A stretch of 64,000 bases of DNA from HTCC2207 sp002685195 (GTDB taxonomy: Bacteria; Pseudomonadota; Gammaproteobacteria; Pseudomonadales; Porticoccaceae), in NCBI GenBank assembly GCA_051201675.1, contig CP179212.1, positions 1 through 64,000 on the forward strand. The letters run 5' to 3'. Under the pieces are notes generated by a model. It saw nothing but the letters and a program-made list of their open reading frames with translations, was not told where the DNA came from and made no database searches. How positions within the stretch are numbered: the stretch's first letter is position 1; the number at the start of each line of letters is the position of its first letter. Position numbers and translations under genes: made by a program. This document shows positions 1 through 9,084 of this stretch, one piece after another.

Positions 1-100
1 GGTATGATTAGTAAGTTAATAATAAAAAATAATCTCTTCTTAGGTATTTTCTTTTTTACCACCAGACTTTTGTTTTCTATTTCCTTAGAGGTCAACCAGC

Positions 101-1528
101 GTGCAAACTGATATGGCTTCTCTAGCGTGGTCTCAATGTCAAAATCAACTTCGTAGTGAACTTCCTGAGCAGCAATTTAATACGTGGATTAGGCCTCTTA
201 TTGCCCAGCAAGGGTTAGAAGATGAGGTCCAATTGTTGGCACCAAATCGATTTATCGAAGACTGGGTTAAAAATAAATTCCTAGGTCGAATAGAGGAGCT
301 TTTAGTCCAGTTGGGCGGGCAGGATGTAAATGTAGCGATAGCTGTGACCCAAAGCTCAAACAATGGGCTGAATGGTGTTGCGGAAACCCGCGCTTCAAAC
401 GGACTTGATTCCGATCCAGAGGCGGGGTGGGTGGCTCCCACGGTGGTTAAGCAAGAGCCTCTTGATAGGGGCCCGGCGATTATCAAGTCAGCCGCGGAAA
501 GCAGCCTAAAGACAAATTTGAATAAGAATTTTACCTTTGACAGTTTTGTTGAGGGCAAGTCAAATCAGCTGGCTTTTGCCGCAGCTCGACAGGTTGCAGA
601 AAATCCCGGCGGATCATACAACCCCCTGTTTATATACGGAGGGGTTGGTTTAGGTAAAACGCATTTAATGCATGCTGTTGGGCATGCTATGAAAGAAAAA
701 AATCCAGAAGCAAAAATAGTTTATTTACATTCAGAAAGATTTGTTGCGGATATGGTTAAAGCTCTACAGCTAAAAGCGATAGATGAGTTTAAGCAATTTT
801 ATCGATCAGTTGATGCGTTGCTGATTGATGACATTCAGTTCTTTGCTGGCAAAGAGCGCTCTCAGGAAGAGTTTTTCCACACCTACAACGCTTTGCTTGA
901 GGGTGGGCAGCAAATGATACTTACCTGTGATCGCTACCCTAAAGAAATAGATGGTGTTGAAGAGAGGTTGAAATCTCGGTTTGGTTGGGGGCTAACTGTA
1001 GCGGTTGAACCGCCTGAGTTAGAAACGCGAGCGGCCATATTAATTAATAAAGCGCAACAGTCAGGCATGGAGCTTTCGAAGGATGCGGCGTTCTTTATTG
1101 CCCAGCGTATTCGTTCAAATGTTAGGGAGCTAGAAGGCGCGCTGAAAAGAGTGATGGCTCATGCCCAATTCACTGGTCGCCAAATAGATATTGATTTAAT
1201 TAGGGAATCTCTCAAAGACTTGTTGGCACTTCAGGATAAGCTAGTTACCATAGACAACATTCAGAGAGTTGTAGCGGACTATTATAAACTCAAGATGTCT
1301 GACATGTTGTCTAAGCGCAGGAGCCGATCAGTGGCCAGGCCCAGGCAAATGGCAATGTCCATCGCTAAGGAGCTTACAAGCCACAGTTTGCCAGAGATTG
1401 GAGAGTCGTTTGGTGGTAGAGATCACACGACAGTGCTGCATGCTTGCCGGAAAGTAAAAGAACTTGAGGTTATGGATAGAGAGGTGCAAAGAGATTTGAA
1501 GAATTTATACCGAGCTCTTTCTACTTAA
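101..1528 (+). CDS. dnaA: Chromosomal replication initiator protein DnaA
   Basis: DnaA binds DnaA boxes at oriC, melts the origin and loads DnaB helicase. The 475-residue protein has the usual four parts: an N-terminal oligomerisation domain (about 1-85), a variable linker, an AAA+ domain with Walker A GGVGLGKT at 180-187 and Walker B LLIDDI near 241, and a C-terminal DNA-binding domain with the signature GRDHTTVLHA near 439. The GTG start is chosen because TTAGAGG lies nine bases upstream; an in-frame ATG four codons later has no well-spaced ribosome site. It leads the dnaA-dnaN-recF-gyrB cluster. No DnaA box is visible in the 100 bases before it, so the origin proper probably lies outside the window. 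Confidence 0.98.
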   Translation: MQTDMASLAWSQCQNQLRSELPEQQFNTWIRPLIAQQGLEDEVQLLAPNRFIEDWVKNKFLGRIEELLVQLGGQDVNVAIAVTQSSNNGLNGVAETRASNGLDSDPEAGWVAPTVVKQEPLDRGPAIIKSAAESSLKTNLNKNFTFDSFVEGKSNQLAFAAARQVAENPGGSYNPLFIYGGVGLGKTHLMHAVGHAMKEKNPEAKIVYLHSERFVADMVKALQLKAIDEFKQFYRSVDALLIDDIQFFAGKERSQEEFFHTYNALLEGGQQMILTCDRYPKEIDGVEERLKSRFGWGLTVAVEPPELETRAAILINKAQQSGMELSKDAAFFIAQRIRSNVRELEGALKRVMAHAQFTGRQIDIDLIRESLKDLLALQDKLVTIDNIQRVVADYYKLKMSDMLSKRRSRSVARPRQMAMSIAKELTSHSLPEIGESFGGRDHTTVLHACRKVKELEVMDREVQRDLKNLYRALST

Positions 1529-1570
1529 AAACTAACATAAGTAATTGATTGTTGGAGATAGATAAATATT

Positions 1571-2668
1571 ATGAAATTTAGTTTGTCGCGCGAAGCGCTT
1601 TTAAAACCATTGCAGCTTGTTGTTGGTGTTGTTGAGCGACGACAGACGCTACCTATTTTATCAAATGTTTTGTTAAGTCTCGATCAGTCAAGGCTGTCTA
1701 TGACAGGTACTGACCTAGAGGTTGAAATAGTCGGGGTGACCGATATTGGCTCTGGTGGAGAAGATGGCGATGTCACCGTTTCAGCTCGTAAGTTGGTTGA
1801 TATCTGTCGGTCTCTTCCAGAAGAGGCACAGATTGATTTTTCAAGTGGTGACGGCAAGGCAACGCTGAAGAGTGGTCGAAGCAAGTTCACCCTGGCGACA
1901 CTGCCTGCCAATGAGTTTCCCTCCGTGGATGAAGGCGAGAAGACCGTTGAATTTATGGTGCCGGGCTCTGCTCTTAAAGCGTTAATAGAGGCGACTTCAT
2001 TCGCCATGGCGCAACAAGATGTTAGGTACTATTTAAACGGCATGCTTTGGGAGTTAAATAATAACAAACTTCGTGCTGTGGCCACAGACGGACATAGAAT
2101 GGCTATGTGTGATGGAGTGTGCGAGGTTGCAGTTGCAGAGCCAGTGACTTCCATCCTGCCTCGTAAGGGAATTATTGAGCTCTCTCGGTTGCTTGATGAA
2201 GATGAAGTTAAGGTTGCAATGGGATCTAACCATATCCGAGTTACGGGAGGTGACTATTGCTTCACTTCGAAGCTGGTAGATGGCGCGTACCCTGATTATG
2301 ATAGGGTTTTGCCCAAAGGTGGAGACAAAACAGTAGTCGCGGATCGGGCAGAGCTTAAGCAGGCATTTGGAAGAGCGGCTATCCTATCCAATGAAAAGTA
2401 TCGCGGCGTTCGGATTTTGCTGTCAGAGGGTTCCATTAAGATGGTGGCAAACAATCCAGAGCAAGAAGAGGCAGAAGAGGAGGTTACCGTTACGTACTCT
2501 GGAGAAGATCTTGAGATAGGGTTCAACGTTAGCTACTTGCTTGATGTACTAAATGTTATTACTGGTAGTGAGGTTCGTATTACCTTGTCTAACTCAAACA
2601 GTAGCGCGTTGGTAGAAGACGCCGCGGATGGCTCTGCCGTCTATGTCGTTATGCCTATGCGGTTGTAA
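1571..2668 (+). CDS. dnaN: DNA polymerase III beta subunit (sliding clamp)
   Basis: The beta clamp encircles DNA and gives processivity to polymerase III; it also docks Hda, MutS and translesion polymerases. The 365-residue length and three consecutive clamp domains fit the family, and the C-terminal end VVMPMRL is the conserved clamp terminus. A GGAG lies 13 bases before the ATG. The gene starts 42 bases after dnaA and is likely cotranscribed with it. A stem-loop follows the stop codon before recF. Confidence 0.98.
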   Translation: MKFSLSREALLKPLQLVVGVVERRQTLPILSNVLLSLDQSRLSMTGTDLEVEIVGVTDIGSGGEDGDVTVSARKLVDICRSLPEEAQIDFSSGDGKATLKSGRSKFTLATLPANEFPSVDEGEKTVEFMVPGSALKALIEATSFAMAQQDVRYYLNGMLWELNNNKLRAVATDGHRMAMCDGVCEVAVAEPVTSILPRKGIIELSRLLDEDEVKVAMGSNHIRVTGGDYCFTSKLVDGAYPDYDRVLPKGGDKTVVADRAELKQAFGRAAILSNEKYRGVRILLSEGSIKMVANNPEQEEAEEEVTVTYSGEDLEIGFNVSYLLDVLNVITGSEVRITLSNSNSSALVEDAADGSAVYVVMPMRL

Positions 2669-2677
2669 TGCTAAACC

Positions 2678-2697
2678 AGCGAGGCTTGGGCCTCGCT
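2678..2697 (+). promoter_or_regulatory. Stem-loop between dnaN and recF
   Basis: AGCGAGGC and GCCTCGCT form a perfect 8-bp stem around a TTGG loop, ten bases after the dnaN stop and 18 bases before the recF start. No run of T follows, so a simple intrinsic terminator is unlikely. It could be an attenuator, an mRNA-stability element, or a structure that lowers recF expression relative to dnaN. Confidence 0.55.
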
Positions 2698-2715
2698 ACC
2701 TTAGGTTAAGCTCTA

Positions 2716-3804
2716 ATGTATATCCCCCACCTTGAGGTCTCTCAAGTCAGAAATCTTAAAAGTCTTAAAACAGACTGTCATCCCCTGGCCAACATAATTT
2801 ATGGCGTCAACGGAAGTGGAAAAACCAGTCTCCTTGAAGCGATTTATTTGTTAGGGCGGGGCCGGTCGTTTAGGCACCGGGATTTGCGTTTAGTTGTTAA
2901 TCACCAAGCCGAGGAACTCGTTGTATCAGCAAAAATTGAGAAGGGCATGCCGGCCAAAGTCCATCAAATGGGAGTTAGGAGGACATCCTCGGGCAAGTTT
3001 GCGGCGCGCTTTGATGGGAAAACTCTTCAATCTTCAGTGCAGCTAGCCTCAGAGCTACCTCTGCAACTCATTGATGCCCATAGTTTTAACCTGTTAGAGG
3101 GCGGTCCTTCACAGAGACGACAGTTTTTAGATTGGGGAGTGTTCCACGTGGAACAAACCTACGGGGATGTTTGGAAGAGGTTCCAAAAAGCATTAAAACA
3201 GCGGAATCAACTGTTACGACATGGTAGAATAGAAGAAGAATCTTTAAGTGCTTGGACCGCTGAGCTTGTTCCGCTTAGTGAACAGGTTTCAAGGTTGAGA
3301 GATAAGTATTTAAGTGGTCTTGTGAAGCATGTTAGAGAAGTAGCGAGACTGTTTGATGGGCTGGGTAGTCTTGATATTGAATATTATCAAGGTTGGAGTG
3401 CTGAGACTGCGTTAGCTGAGGTTATGAGTGGCGACAAGAAGAGAGATTTTTCTGTCGGAACGACCAGCCACGGAGCACACAAGGCAGACATGAGAATAAA
3501 AGTGGACGGCGTCCCTGCATCAGAGGGGCTGTCTAGAGGGCAAACCAAACTGTTGGTTTACGCCTTAAAGTTGGCGCAGGCGACTTATTTTAGAGAGACA
3601 ACAGGCGACTCGTGTGTATTTTTGCTTGATGACCTCCCTGCGGAATTGGATGTGCACCATAGGCAGCAGGTGGTTGCATGCCTTTATGGGTTGGATTGTC
3701 AGTTTTTTGTCACAGGTGTAGACAGAAGTGATTTTGATGTTTTGGTGAAGGATAGGCCACACCAAATGTTCCATGTGGAACATGGTGCGGTGACTGCAGG
3801 TTGA
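2716..3804 (+). CDS. recF: DNA replication and repair protein RecF
   Basis: RecF is an SMC/ABC-like ATPase that, with RecO and RecR, loads RecA at single-strand gaps. The 362-residue protein has Walker A GVNGSGKT at 30-37, an ABC signature EGLSRGQTK and Walker B VFLLDDLPAELD near the C-terminus. A weak AGG precedes the ATG. It sits in standard order between dnaN and gyrB. Its coding sequence contains two parS-like palindromes, one central and one almost at the 3' end, so it also seems to carry centromere sites. Confidence 0.97.
   Translation: MYIPHLEVSQVRNLKSLKTDCHPLANIIYGVNGSGKTSLLEAIYLLGRGRSFRHRDLRLVVNHQAEELVVSAKIEKGMPAKVHQMGVRRTSSGKFAARFDGKTLQSSVQLASELPLQLIDAHSFNLLEGGPSQRRQFLDWGVFHVEQTYGDVWKRFQKALKQRNQLLRHGRIEEESLSAWTAELVPLSEQVSRLRDKYLSGLVKHVREVARLFDGLGSLDIEYYQGWSAETALAEVMSGDKKRDFSVGTTSHGAHKADMRIKVDGVPASEGLSRGQTKLLVYALKLAQATYFRETTGDSCVFLLDDLPAELDVHHRQQVVACLYGLDCQFFVTGVDRSDFDVLVKDRPHQMFHVEHGAVTAG
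3140..3155. other. parS site (ParB binding), perfect palindrome
   Basis: TGTTCCACGTGGAACA is a perfect 16-bp palindrome that fits the ParB site consensus TGTTNCACGTGNAACA. It lies inside recF, roughly 3 kb from dnaA. Origin-proximal parS sites are bound by ParB, which loads SMC/MukB-type complexes and guides origin segregation with ParA. No parA or parB gene is in the window. Confidence 0.85.
3767..3782. other. Second parS-like site, one centre mismatch
   Basis: TGTTCCATGTGGAACA differs from the perfect parS at 3140 by one central base (C to T) and lies near the 3' end of recF, about 0.6 kb away. Two close copies inside one gene support a real ParB loading region rather than chance. The mismatch may weaken binding. 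Confidence 0.7.
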
Positions 3805-3824
3805 ATAACAGGAAATAAACCGTT

Positions 3825-6239
3825 ATGGCTGAAGAAGAAAACTACGACTCGTCGAGTATTAAGGTGTTAAAAGGGTTGGACGCGGTGAGAAAGCGCCCTG
3901 GCATGTACATTGGAGACACTGATGACGGCACAGGCTTGCACCACATGGTATTTGAGGTAGTTGATAATTCTATTGATGAGGCCTTGGCTGGGCATTGTTC
4001 AGAAATTCGCATCGTGATTCATCCTAATGAGTCAATCTCCGTATTTGATAATGGCCGCGGAATACCTACGGAAATGCACGATGAGGGAGTGTCGGCAGCG
4101 GAAGTGATTATGACGGTACTGCATGCAGGGGGAAAGTTTGACGACAATAGCTATAAGGTATCTGGCGGGTTACATGGTGTTGGAGTTTCTGTTGTAAATG
4201 CCTTGTCTAAAACTATGAGGCTAACTATCCGCAGAAATGGCCAGGTGCATGAGCAAACCTATTCTCACGGTGTTCCGGACGGTCCTTTGGAGGTCATTGG
4301 GGAGACAGAAGAGACAGGAACAGAGGTGTTTTTTGTCCCCTCAGAAGATACATTTACCAATATTCAGTTCCACTTTGATCAGCTAGCAAAGCGGTTGCGT
4401 GAGTTGTCCTTTCTTAATTCAGGGGTTCGTATTGTGTTGCATGACGAACGGACCGGGAAAGAAGACGTATATGCGTACGATGGTGGATTGAGCGCCTTTG
4501 TAGAGTACCTAAATACTAATAAAACCACTGTGAACAAGATCATGCATTTTAGCAATGATCGAGAAGATGGAACCAGTGTAGAGGTTGCTCTGCAATGGAA
4601 TGATGGATTCCAAGAAAATATCCTGTGTTATACCAATAATATTCCACAGCGAGACGGCGGCACCCACTTGGCCGGATTTCGCTCTGCTTTGACTAGGGGT
4701 TTGAACACTTATATAGAAAAAGAGGGAATTAACGGAAAATCAAAGGTAAATACAACAGGGGATGACGCTAGAGAGGGCTTGACAGCAATAATTTCCGTTA
4801 AAGTGCCTGACCCAAAGTTTTCTTCGCAAACAAAGGACAAGTTGGTAAGTTCTGAGGTGAAGACGGCAGTTGAGCAAGAGATGGGCGATAAGTTTAATGA
4901 TTATCTGATGGAGTTTCCCCAAGAAGCGCGCGCGGTGGTCGGGAAAATGATTGATGCAGCGCGAGCTAGAGAGGCGGCGCGCAAAGCAAGAGAGATGACT
5001 AGGCGCAAAGGTGCTCTAGACATTGCAGGATTGCCCGGGAAACTCGCAGATTGTCAGGAAAAAGATCCCGCTCTTTCTGAGTTGTACCTTGTGGAGGGAG
5101 ACTCAGCAGGAGGGTCGGCTAAGCAAGGTCGAGCGCGGAAAACTCAAGCTATTTTGCCGTTGAAAGGCAAGATATTGAACGTTGAAAAAGCACGGTTCGA
5201 TAAAATGCTCTCTAGTGCAGAAATAGGCACTTTGATCACAGCTTTAGGTTGCGGTATTGGAGCGGAAGAATTTAATTTAGAAAAATTACGCTACCATACT
5301 ATCGTCATCATGACGGATGCTGATGTGGATGGATCTCATATCCGTACGTTACTACTGACTTTTTTCTTTAGACAGATGCGGGAGTTGGTAGAAAATGGCC
5401 ATATATTCATAGCCCAGCCCCCTCTTTACAAAGTAAGTAAAGGGAAAAATGAGCAATATGTGAAAGATGATGCGGCCCTGTTAGTATATTTAACTCAAAA
5501 GGCACTAGAGAGTGCCAGTTTGCATGTCAATGCGAGCGCTCCTCCACTCCAAGGGCAGGCTTTGGAGTCGCTAGTAGGACAATTTAGAAGCGTTAGTGGG
5601 CTCATGGATAGAATGTCTCTTGTATACCCCTTAGATATACTCGAATCACTAATTTATGTTAGGGGTTTAGATAGTAAACTTCTTCAAAAAAGCAGCGAAG
5701 TTGCTGCATGGTGCGCCGAACTCCAGGAAAAACTCGAAGAGTCGGATACTGGGACCCATCGTTATCAGGTCAGTGTGAAAGAGGATAAAGAGCGAAAAGT
5801 CTTTTTGCCAAACGTTGAAATTACCGCCCACGGCGTTCCTCATTACCACACACTTAGTCGAGACTTTTTCGTATCCAGTGAATATGGCGCCATTGTTCAA
5901 TTGGGGGAGACGCTTCAAGGACTGATAGAGCCGGGGGCTTATGTAAAGCGAGGCGAGCGTATACAGGAAGTGACTAGTTTCAAACAGGCTTTAGATTGGT
6001 TGATGTCAGAGTCTCGGCGGGGGATCAATACTCAGCGATACAAAGGCTTGGGGGAGATGAATCCTGAGCAGCTTTGGGAGACTACGATGGATCCTGAAAG
6101 TAGAAGGATGCTTGTGGTGACCATTGAAGATGCTATTGCTGCAGATCAGATGTTTACGACTTTGATGGGCGATCAAGTAGAGCCGAGAAGAGACTTCATT
6201 GAAACTAATGCGTTATCCGTGGTTAACCTAGACGTTTAG
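3825..6239 (+). CDS. gyrB: DNA gyrase subunit B
   Basis: GyrB is the ATPase subunit of gyrase (A2B2), which introduces negative supercoils. The 804-residue length is typical of Proteobacteria. Visible features are the GHKL ATPase motif EVVDNSIDEALAGH near residue 45, the glycine-rich GGLHGVGVSVVNA loop, the TOPRIM motifs LVEGDSAGGSAKQGR and DADVDGSHIRTLLL, and a C-terminal tail with QRYKGLGEMNPEQLWETTMDP. An AGGAAA ribosome site precedes the ATG. It closes the dnaA operon region and is convergent with the plsC-type gene. Confidence 0.99.
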   Translation: MAEEENYDSSSIKVLKGLDAVRKRPGMYIGDTDDGTGLHHMVFEVVDNSIDEALAGHCSEIRIVIHPNESISVFDNGRGIPTEMHDEGVSAAEVIMTVLHAGGKFDDNSYKVSGGLHGVGVSVVNALSKTMRLTIRRNGQVHEQTYSHGVPDGPLEVIGETEETGTEVFFVPSEDTFTNIQFHFDQLAKRLRELSFLNSGVRIVLHDERTGKEDVYAYDGGLSAFVEYLNTNKTTVNKIMHFSNDREDGTSVEVALQWNDGFQENILCYTNNIPQRDGGTHLAGFRSALTRGLNTYIEKEGINGKSKVNTTGDDAREGLTAIISVKVPDPKFSSQTKDKLVSSEVKTAVEQEMGDKFNDYLMEFPQEARAVVGKMIDAARAREAARKAREMTRRKGALDIAGLPGKLADCQEKDPALSELYLVEGDSAGGSAKQGRARKTQAILPLKGKILNVEKARFDKMLSSAEIGTLITALGCGIGAEEFNLEKLRYHTIVIMTDADVDGSHIRTLLLTFFFRQMRELVENGHIFIAQPPLYKVSKGKNEQYVKDDAALLVYLTQKALESASLHVNASAPPLQGQALESLVGQFRSVSGLMDRMSLVYPLDILESLIYVRGLDSKLLQKSSEVAAWCAELQEKLEESDTGTHRYQVSVKEDKERKVFLPNVEITAHGVPHYHTLSRDFFVSSEYGAIVQLGETLQGLIEPGAYVKRGERIQEVTSFKQALDWLMSESRRGINTQRYKGLGEMNPEQLWETTMDPESRRMLVVTIEDAIAADQMFTTLMGDQVEPRRDFIETNALSVVNLDV

Positions 6240-6256
6240 TGTTTGTTAGCTTTGAT

Positions 6257-6997
6257 TTAGGCCTTGGAAATATTATCGCCCAGCGAGGAAGCTATCCAAG
6301 AGCGCGCCTTGTCCGTCAGACTTCGTGCGTTATCCAACGATGAATCGATAGTAGGCCCTATGGTTACTTGCACCGTCCCGGAATATTTTAACCAACCAGT
6401 AGCCGGCCAGTGGGCTCCGGCATTGTGGGATATCGGCAAAATGGGGACGCCAGATAATTTAGCAAGGGCTGCACCTCCTGTTTTGAAGGCACCTAATTGG
6501 CCGTTAGGATTGCGCGTACCCTCTGGATAAATAACTATCTTAATTCCTTTAGATAGTCGCTCTTGCCCAAGCTTAAAAACTTGCCGCATGGCACCGGCTG
6601 GGTGAGATCGGCGAATCCCGATAGGAGCCATAGTGGCTAGGCTCCAGCCGAAGAAGGGGATCCAAAATAATTCTCGCTTTAAGACAAAACTTACAGGTCG
6701 AAAGAGCCATTGAAAATAAAAAGATTCCCATGCACTTTGGTGATTGCTCAAAATAACGCAGGGCCCATTCGGGACGTTCTCTAGGCCTGTTACTGTGACA
6801 TTGATGTCGCAGATCAGGCGAAGCCATATCATAATCCCTTGATTTCCCCGTGTAGCAATTTTTTGGCGTTCGTCGAGGGGAAGCCACCAAATCAGGCAGG
6901 AAATAAGACCTAAAATTATGACGATAAGCATTAAGCCAAAATTGAATAAGATGGCGCGTAACGCTAGAGTTAGATTTTGTACTCTCGTCAGTTTCAA
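6257..6997 (-). CDS. plsC: 1-acyl-sn-glycerol-3-phosphate acyltransferase (PlsC family)
   Basis: The enzyme transfers a fatty acyl group to lysophosphatidic acid to make phosphatidic acid at the inner membrane. The 246-residue protein has an N-terminal membrane segment (about 15-40), the catalytic motif NHQSAWE (H86 and E91, the HX4E form of HX4D/E) and YPEGTRNP near residue 158. The start is TTG two bases after the glyS stop, with a poor ribosome site, so translation may be coupled to glyS. In Pseudomonas-like genomes a gmhB gene usually sits between this gene and glyS; it is missing here. Which lysophospholipid it prefers is not settled by sequence. Confidence 0.85.
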   Translation of the reverse strand: MKLTRVQNLTLALRAILFNFGLMLIVIILGLISCLIWWLPLDERQKIATRGNQGIMIWLRLICDINVTVTGLENVPNGPCVILSNHQSAWESFYFQWLFRPVSFVLKRELFWIPFFGWSLATMAPIGIRRSHPAGAMRQVFKLGQERLSKGIKIVIYPEGTRNPNGQLGAFKTGGAALAKLSGVPILPISHNAGAHWPATGWLKYSGTVQVTIGPTIDSSLDNARSLTDKARSWIASSLGDNISKA

Positions 6998-6999
6998 GA

Positions 7000-9084
7000 C
7001 TATTTGCTTGCTGCCATCTGAGCGATATCAGCGACGTTAATGCACAAAAGCCGAAGGCTGTGTAACAGGCTTAGACGGTTTTCTCGAACAGCTCGATCGT
7101 CTGACATGACCATTACATCATTGAAAAAAGCGTCGACAGGATCTCGCAATGTCGCCAGGTTTTTTAACACGGCGTCGTAGTCCCGCTTCTCTATCAGAGG
7201 CTTCGAGACAACCGACAGGGCTTCAATTGCACTTGCGAGGCCCTTTTCGCTCCCATCTTCCAATAGAGCGAGATCTATCTCTGACGGCTGTCGATCTTTT
7301 AGCTGTTTGGACAAAAGATTTGACACGCGTTTGTTAGCGGCTGCGAGATCTTGGGCTTCAGGCAGCTTTGAAAACGCTGAGATGGCCTTTACTCGGGCGT
7401 CAATATCCAGAGGGTTTGAAAGATTTAGCGAGGCGACAGAGAGGAAAACTTCGGCTTTGAGCCCCTTTTCTTTATACCAAGATTTAAATCTATCCAATAT
7501 GTATGTAAGTACTTGCAAACGTATTGTTTCGAGAGTCTCTTCTTTGAGATTAAACTGGCTCGCGGCAATTAAGATTGCCTTGTTCAAATCAAGATCTATT
7601 CGACGCTCGATGATTATCCTCAACACCCCAAGACTGGCCCTTCTTAGCGCAAAAGGATCCCTTGACCCTGAAGGTTGCTGTCCAATACTAAATATACCCA
7701 CTAAGGTATCTAATTTGTCTGCTAAAGCTAGTGTCGTACCCACCTCAGTTGACGGGACTTGGTCCCCTGAAAACCGAGGAAGATATTGTTCCAGCTGCGC
7801 CTCAGCAACTTGATGGTCCTCTCCGTCGTTGAGCGCGTAGTACCTACCCATAATGCCTTGTAGGTCTGCAAACTCCCCAACCATGTCAGAAACTAAATCA
7901 GATTTGCTTAATTCTGCGGCTCTGCGAGCAAGCAAAGGATCCGCGGCGGTGAAATTTGACAGGGCTTCGGCCACTGCCGCCACACGAGCAGTTTTGTCAA
8001 ATACGGAGCCGAGTTTGTCTTGAAACACGACTTTCTTTAGAGCCTCCCGCCTGCGCTCGAGAGATTGTTTACCGTCATTTTCATAAAAGAATGCGGCATC
8101 AGCTAAACGAGGTCGAATTACTCGCTCATTTCCTGCGATTACTTGCTTTGGGTCTTTGCTAATAATATTTGCTACCGTTATAAAAGCGGGTAGTAACTCT
8201 TCTTTGCTATTTATAACGTGGAAATACTTTTGGTGTTCCTTCATTGACGAAATTAGAGCTTCTGCGGGGACTGACAGAAAGGTTTTCTCAAATTGCCCCA
8301 ACAGTGGCACCGGCCATTCATTGAGAGCGGCGACTTCATTTAATAAGGATTGGTCAATCACAGCCTCTCCCTTGATGCTCTTCGCCAAGGAAGAAACCCC
8401 TTCTTGGATTATCTGCTTTCGCTCATCGAACTGCGCGACTACCTTAGCGCTGCGGAGTTGCTTCTCATAGCTCTTTGGGGATTTTATCAAGATGTCACCT
8501 GGGCCATGGAACCGATGCCCCTGGCTGATATTTCCACTCTTGACTCCAAGTATTGTTTCTTCACAAACTTGATCGCCGAAGATAAGCACAGCCCACTGTA
8601 CAGGACGAACAAACTCATCTCTGCTGCTTCCCCACCGCATTCGCTTTGGGATGGGCAAACTGGATAAGCAGCTATTAATTACCAAACCGAATAGCTCGGC
8701 AGAGTTTTTACCAGGTTCGGTGTGTCGCATACAAAGCTTATCTTGCTGGCCATCATTCTCAATCTTTGCGGATAAATCAGATAAACTTATTTTGTTTTTC
8801 TTAGCGAAAGCTTCCGCTGCTTTAGTTGGCGCTCCTGCACCATCGAAAGCCACTCTTGCAGGAGGTCCCCATGCCACAATGTCAGAGTCAGGGGTACGGT
8901 CGTCTAATCCTTTGATGTATATAGCTAAGCGCCTTGGAGCCGCATAGGAAGTACTATCCTCAAAGGCCAAGCCTTGAGCAATAAACCCCTCAAGGATGCT
9001 TTTGGTGAACGCGCGAGATAACGACAAAAGAGCCTTCGGCGGCAACTCTTCTGTGCCTAACTCAAATAAGAAATCGGATTTCAT
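7000..9084 (-). CDS. glyS: Glycyl-tRNA synthetase beta subunit
   Basis: GlyS is the tRNA-binding beta chain of the alpha2-beta2 bacterial glycyl-tRNA synthetase. The 694 residues match the family. It starts with FLFELGTEELPPKAL, the conserved N-terminus, and contains SMKEHQKYFHV and FYENDGKQSLERR, characteristic of the central body, followed by the C-terminal anticodon-binding region. Its ATG overlaps the end of glyQ by four bases, so the two chains are translationally coupled. Large antisense ORFs over this gene are shadows. Confidence 0.98.
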   Translation of the reverse strand: MKSDFLFELGTEELPPKALLSLSRAFTKSILEGFIAQGLAFEDSTSYAAPRRLAIYIKGLDDRTPDSDIVAWGPPARVAFDGAGAPTKAAEAFAKKNKISLSDLSAKIENDGQQDKLCMRHTEPGKNSAELFGLVINSCLSSLPIPKRMRWGSSRDEFVRPVQWAVLIFGDQVCEETILGVKSGNISQGHRFHGPGDILIKSPKSYEKQLRSAKVVAQFDERKQIIQEGVSSLAKSIKGEAVIDQSLLNEVAALNEWPVPLLGQFEKTFLSVPAEALISSMKEHQKYFHVINSKEELLPAFITVANIISKDPKQVIAGNERVIRPRLADAAFFYENDGKQSLERRREALKKVVFQDKLGSVFDKTARVAAVAEALSNFTAADPLLARRAAELSKSDLVSDMVGEFADLQGIMGRYYALNDGEDHQVAEAQLEQYLPRFSGDQVPSTEVGTTLALADKLDTLVGIFSIGQQPSGSRDPFALRRASLGVLRIIIERRIDLDLNKAILIAASQFNLKEETLETIRLQVLTYILDRFKSWYKEKGLKAEVFLSVASLNLSNPLDIDARVKAISAFSKLPEAQDLAAANKRVSNLLSKQLKDRQPSEIDLALLEDGSEKGLASAIEALSVVSKPLIEKRDYDAVLKNLATLRDPVDAFFNDVMVMSDDRAVRENRLSLLHSLRLLCINVADIAQMAASK

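Noticed and set aside
1..100. DnaA boxes or origin elements before dnaA
   Set aside because: The 100 bases are AT-rich, but no sequence close to TTATCCACA is present; the origin must lie outside the window.
7149..8947. Several antisense ORFs across glyS
   Set aside because: They overlap a well-conserved gene entirely, have no family resemblance and no ribosome sites; they are frame shadows.
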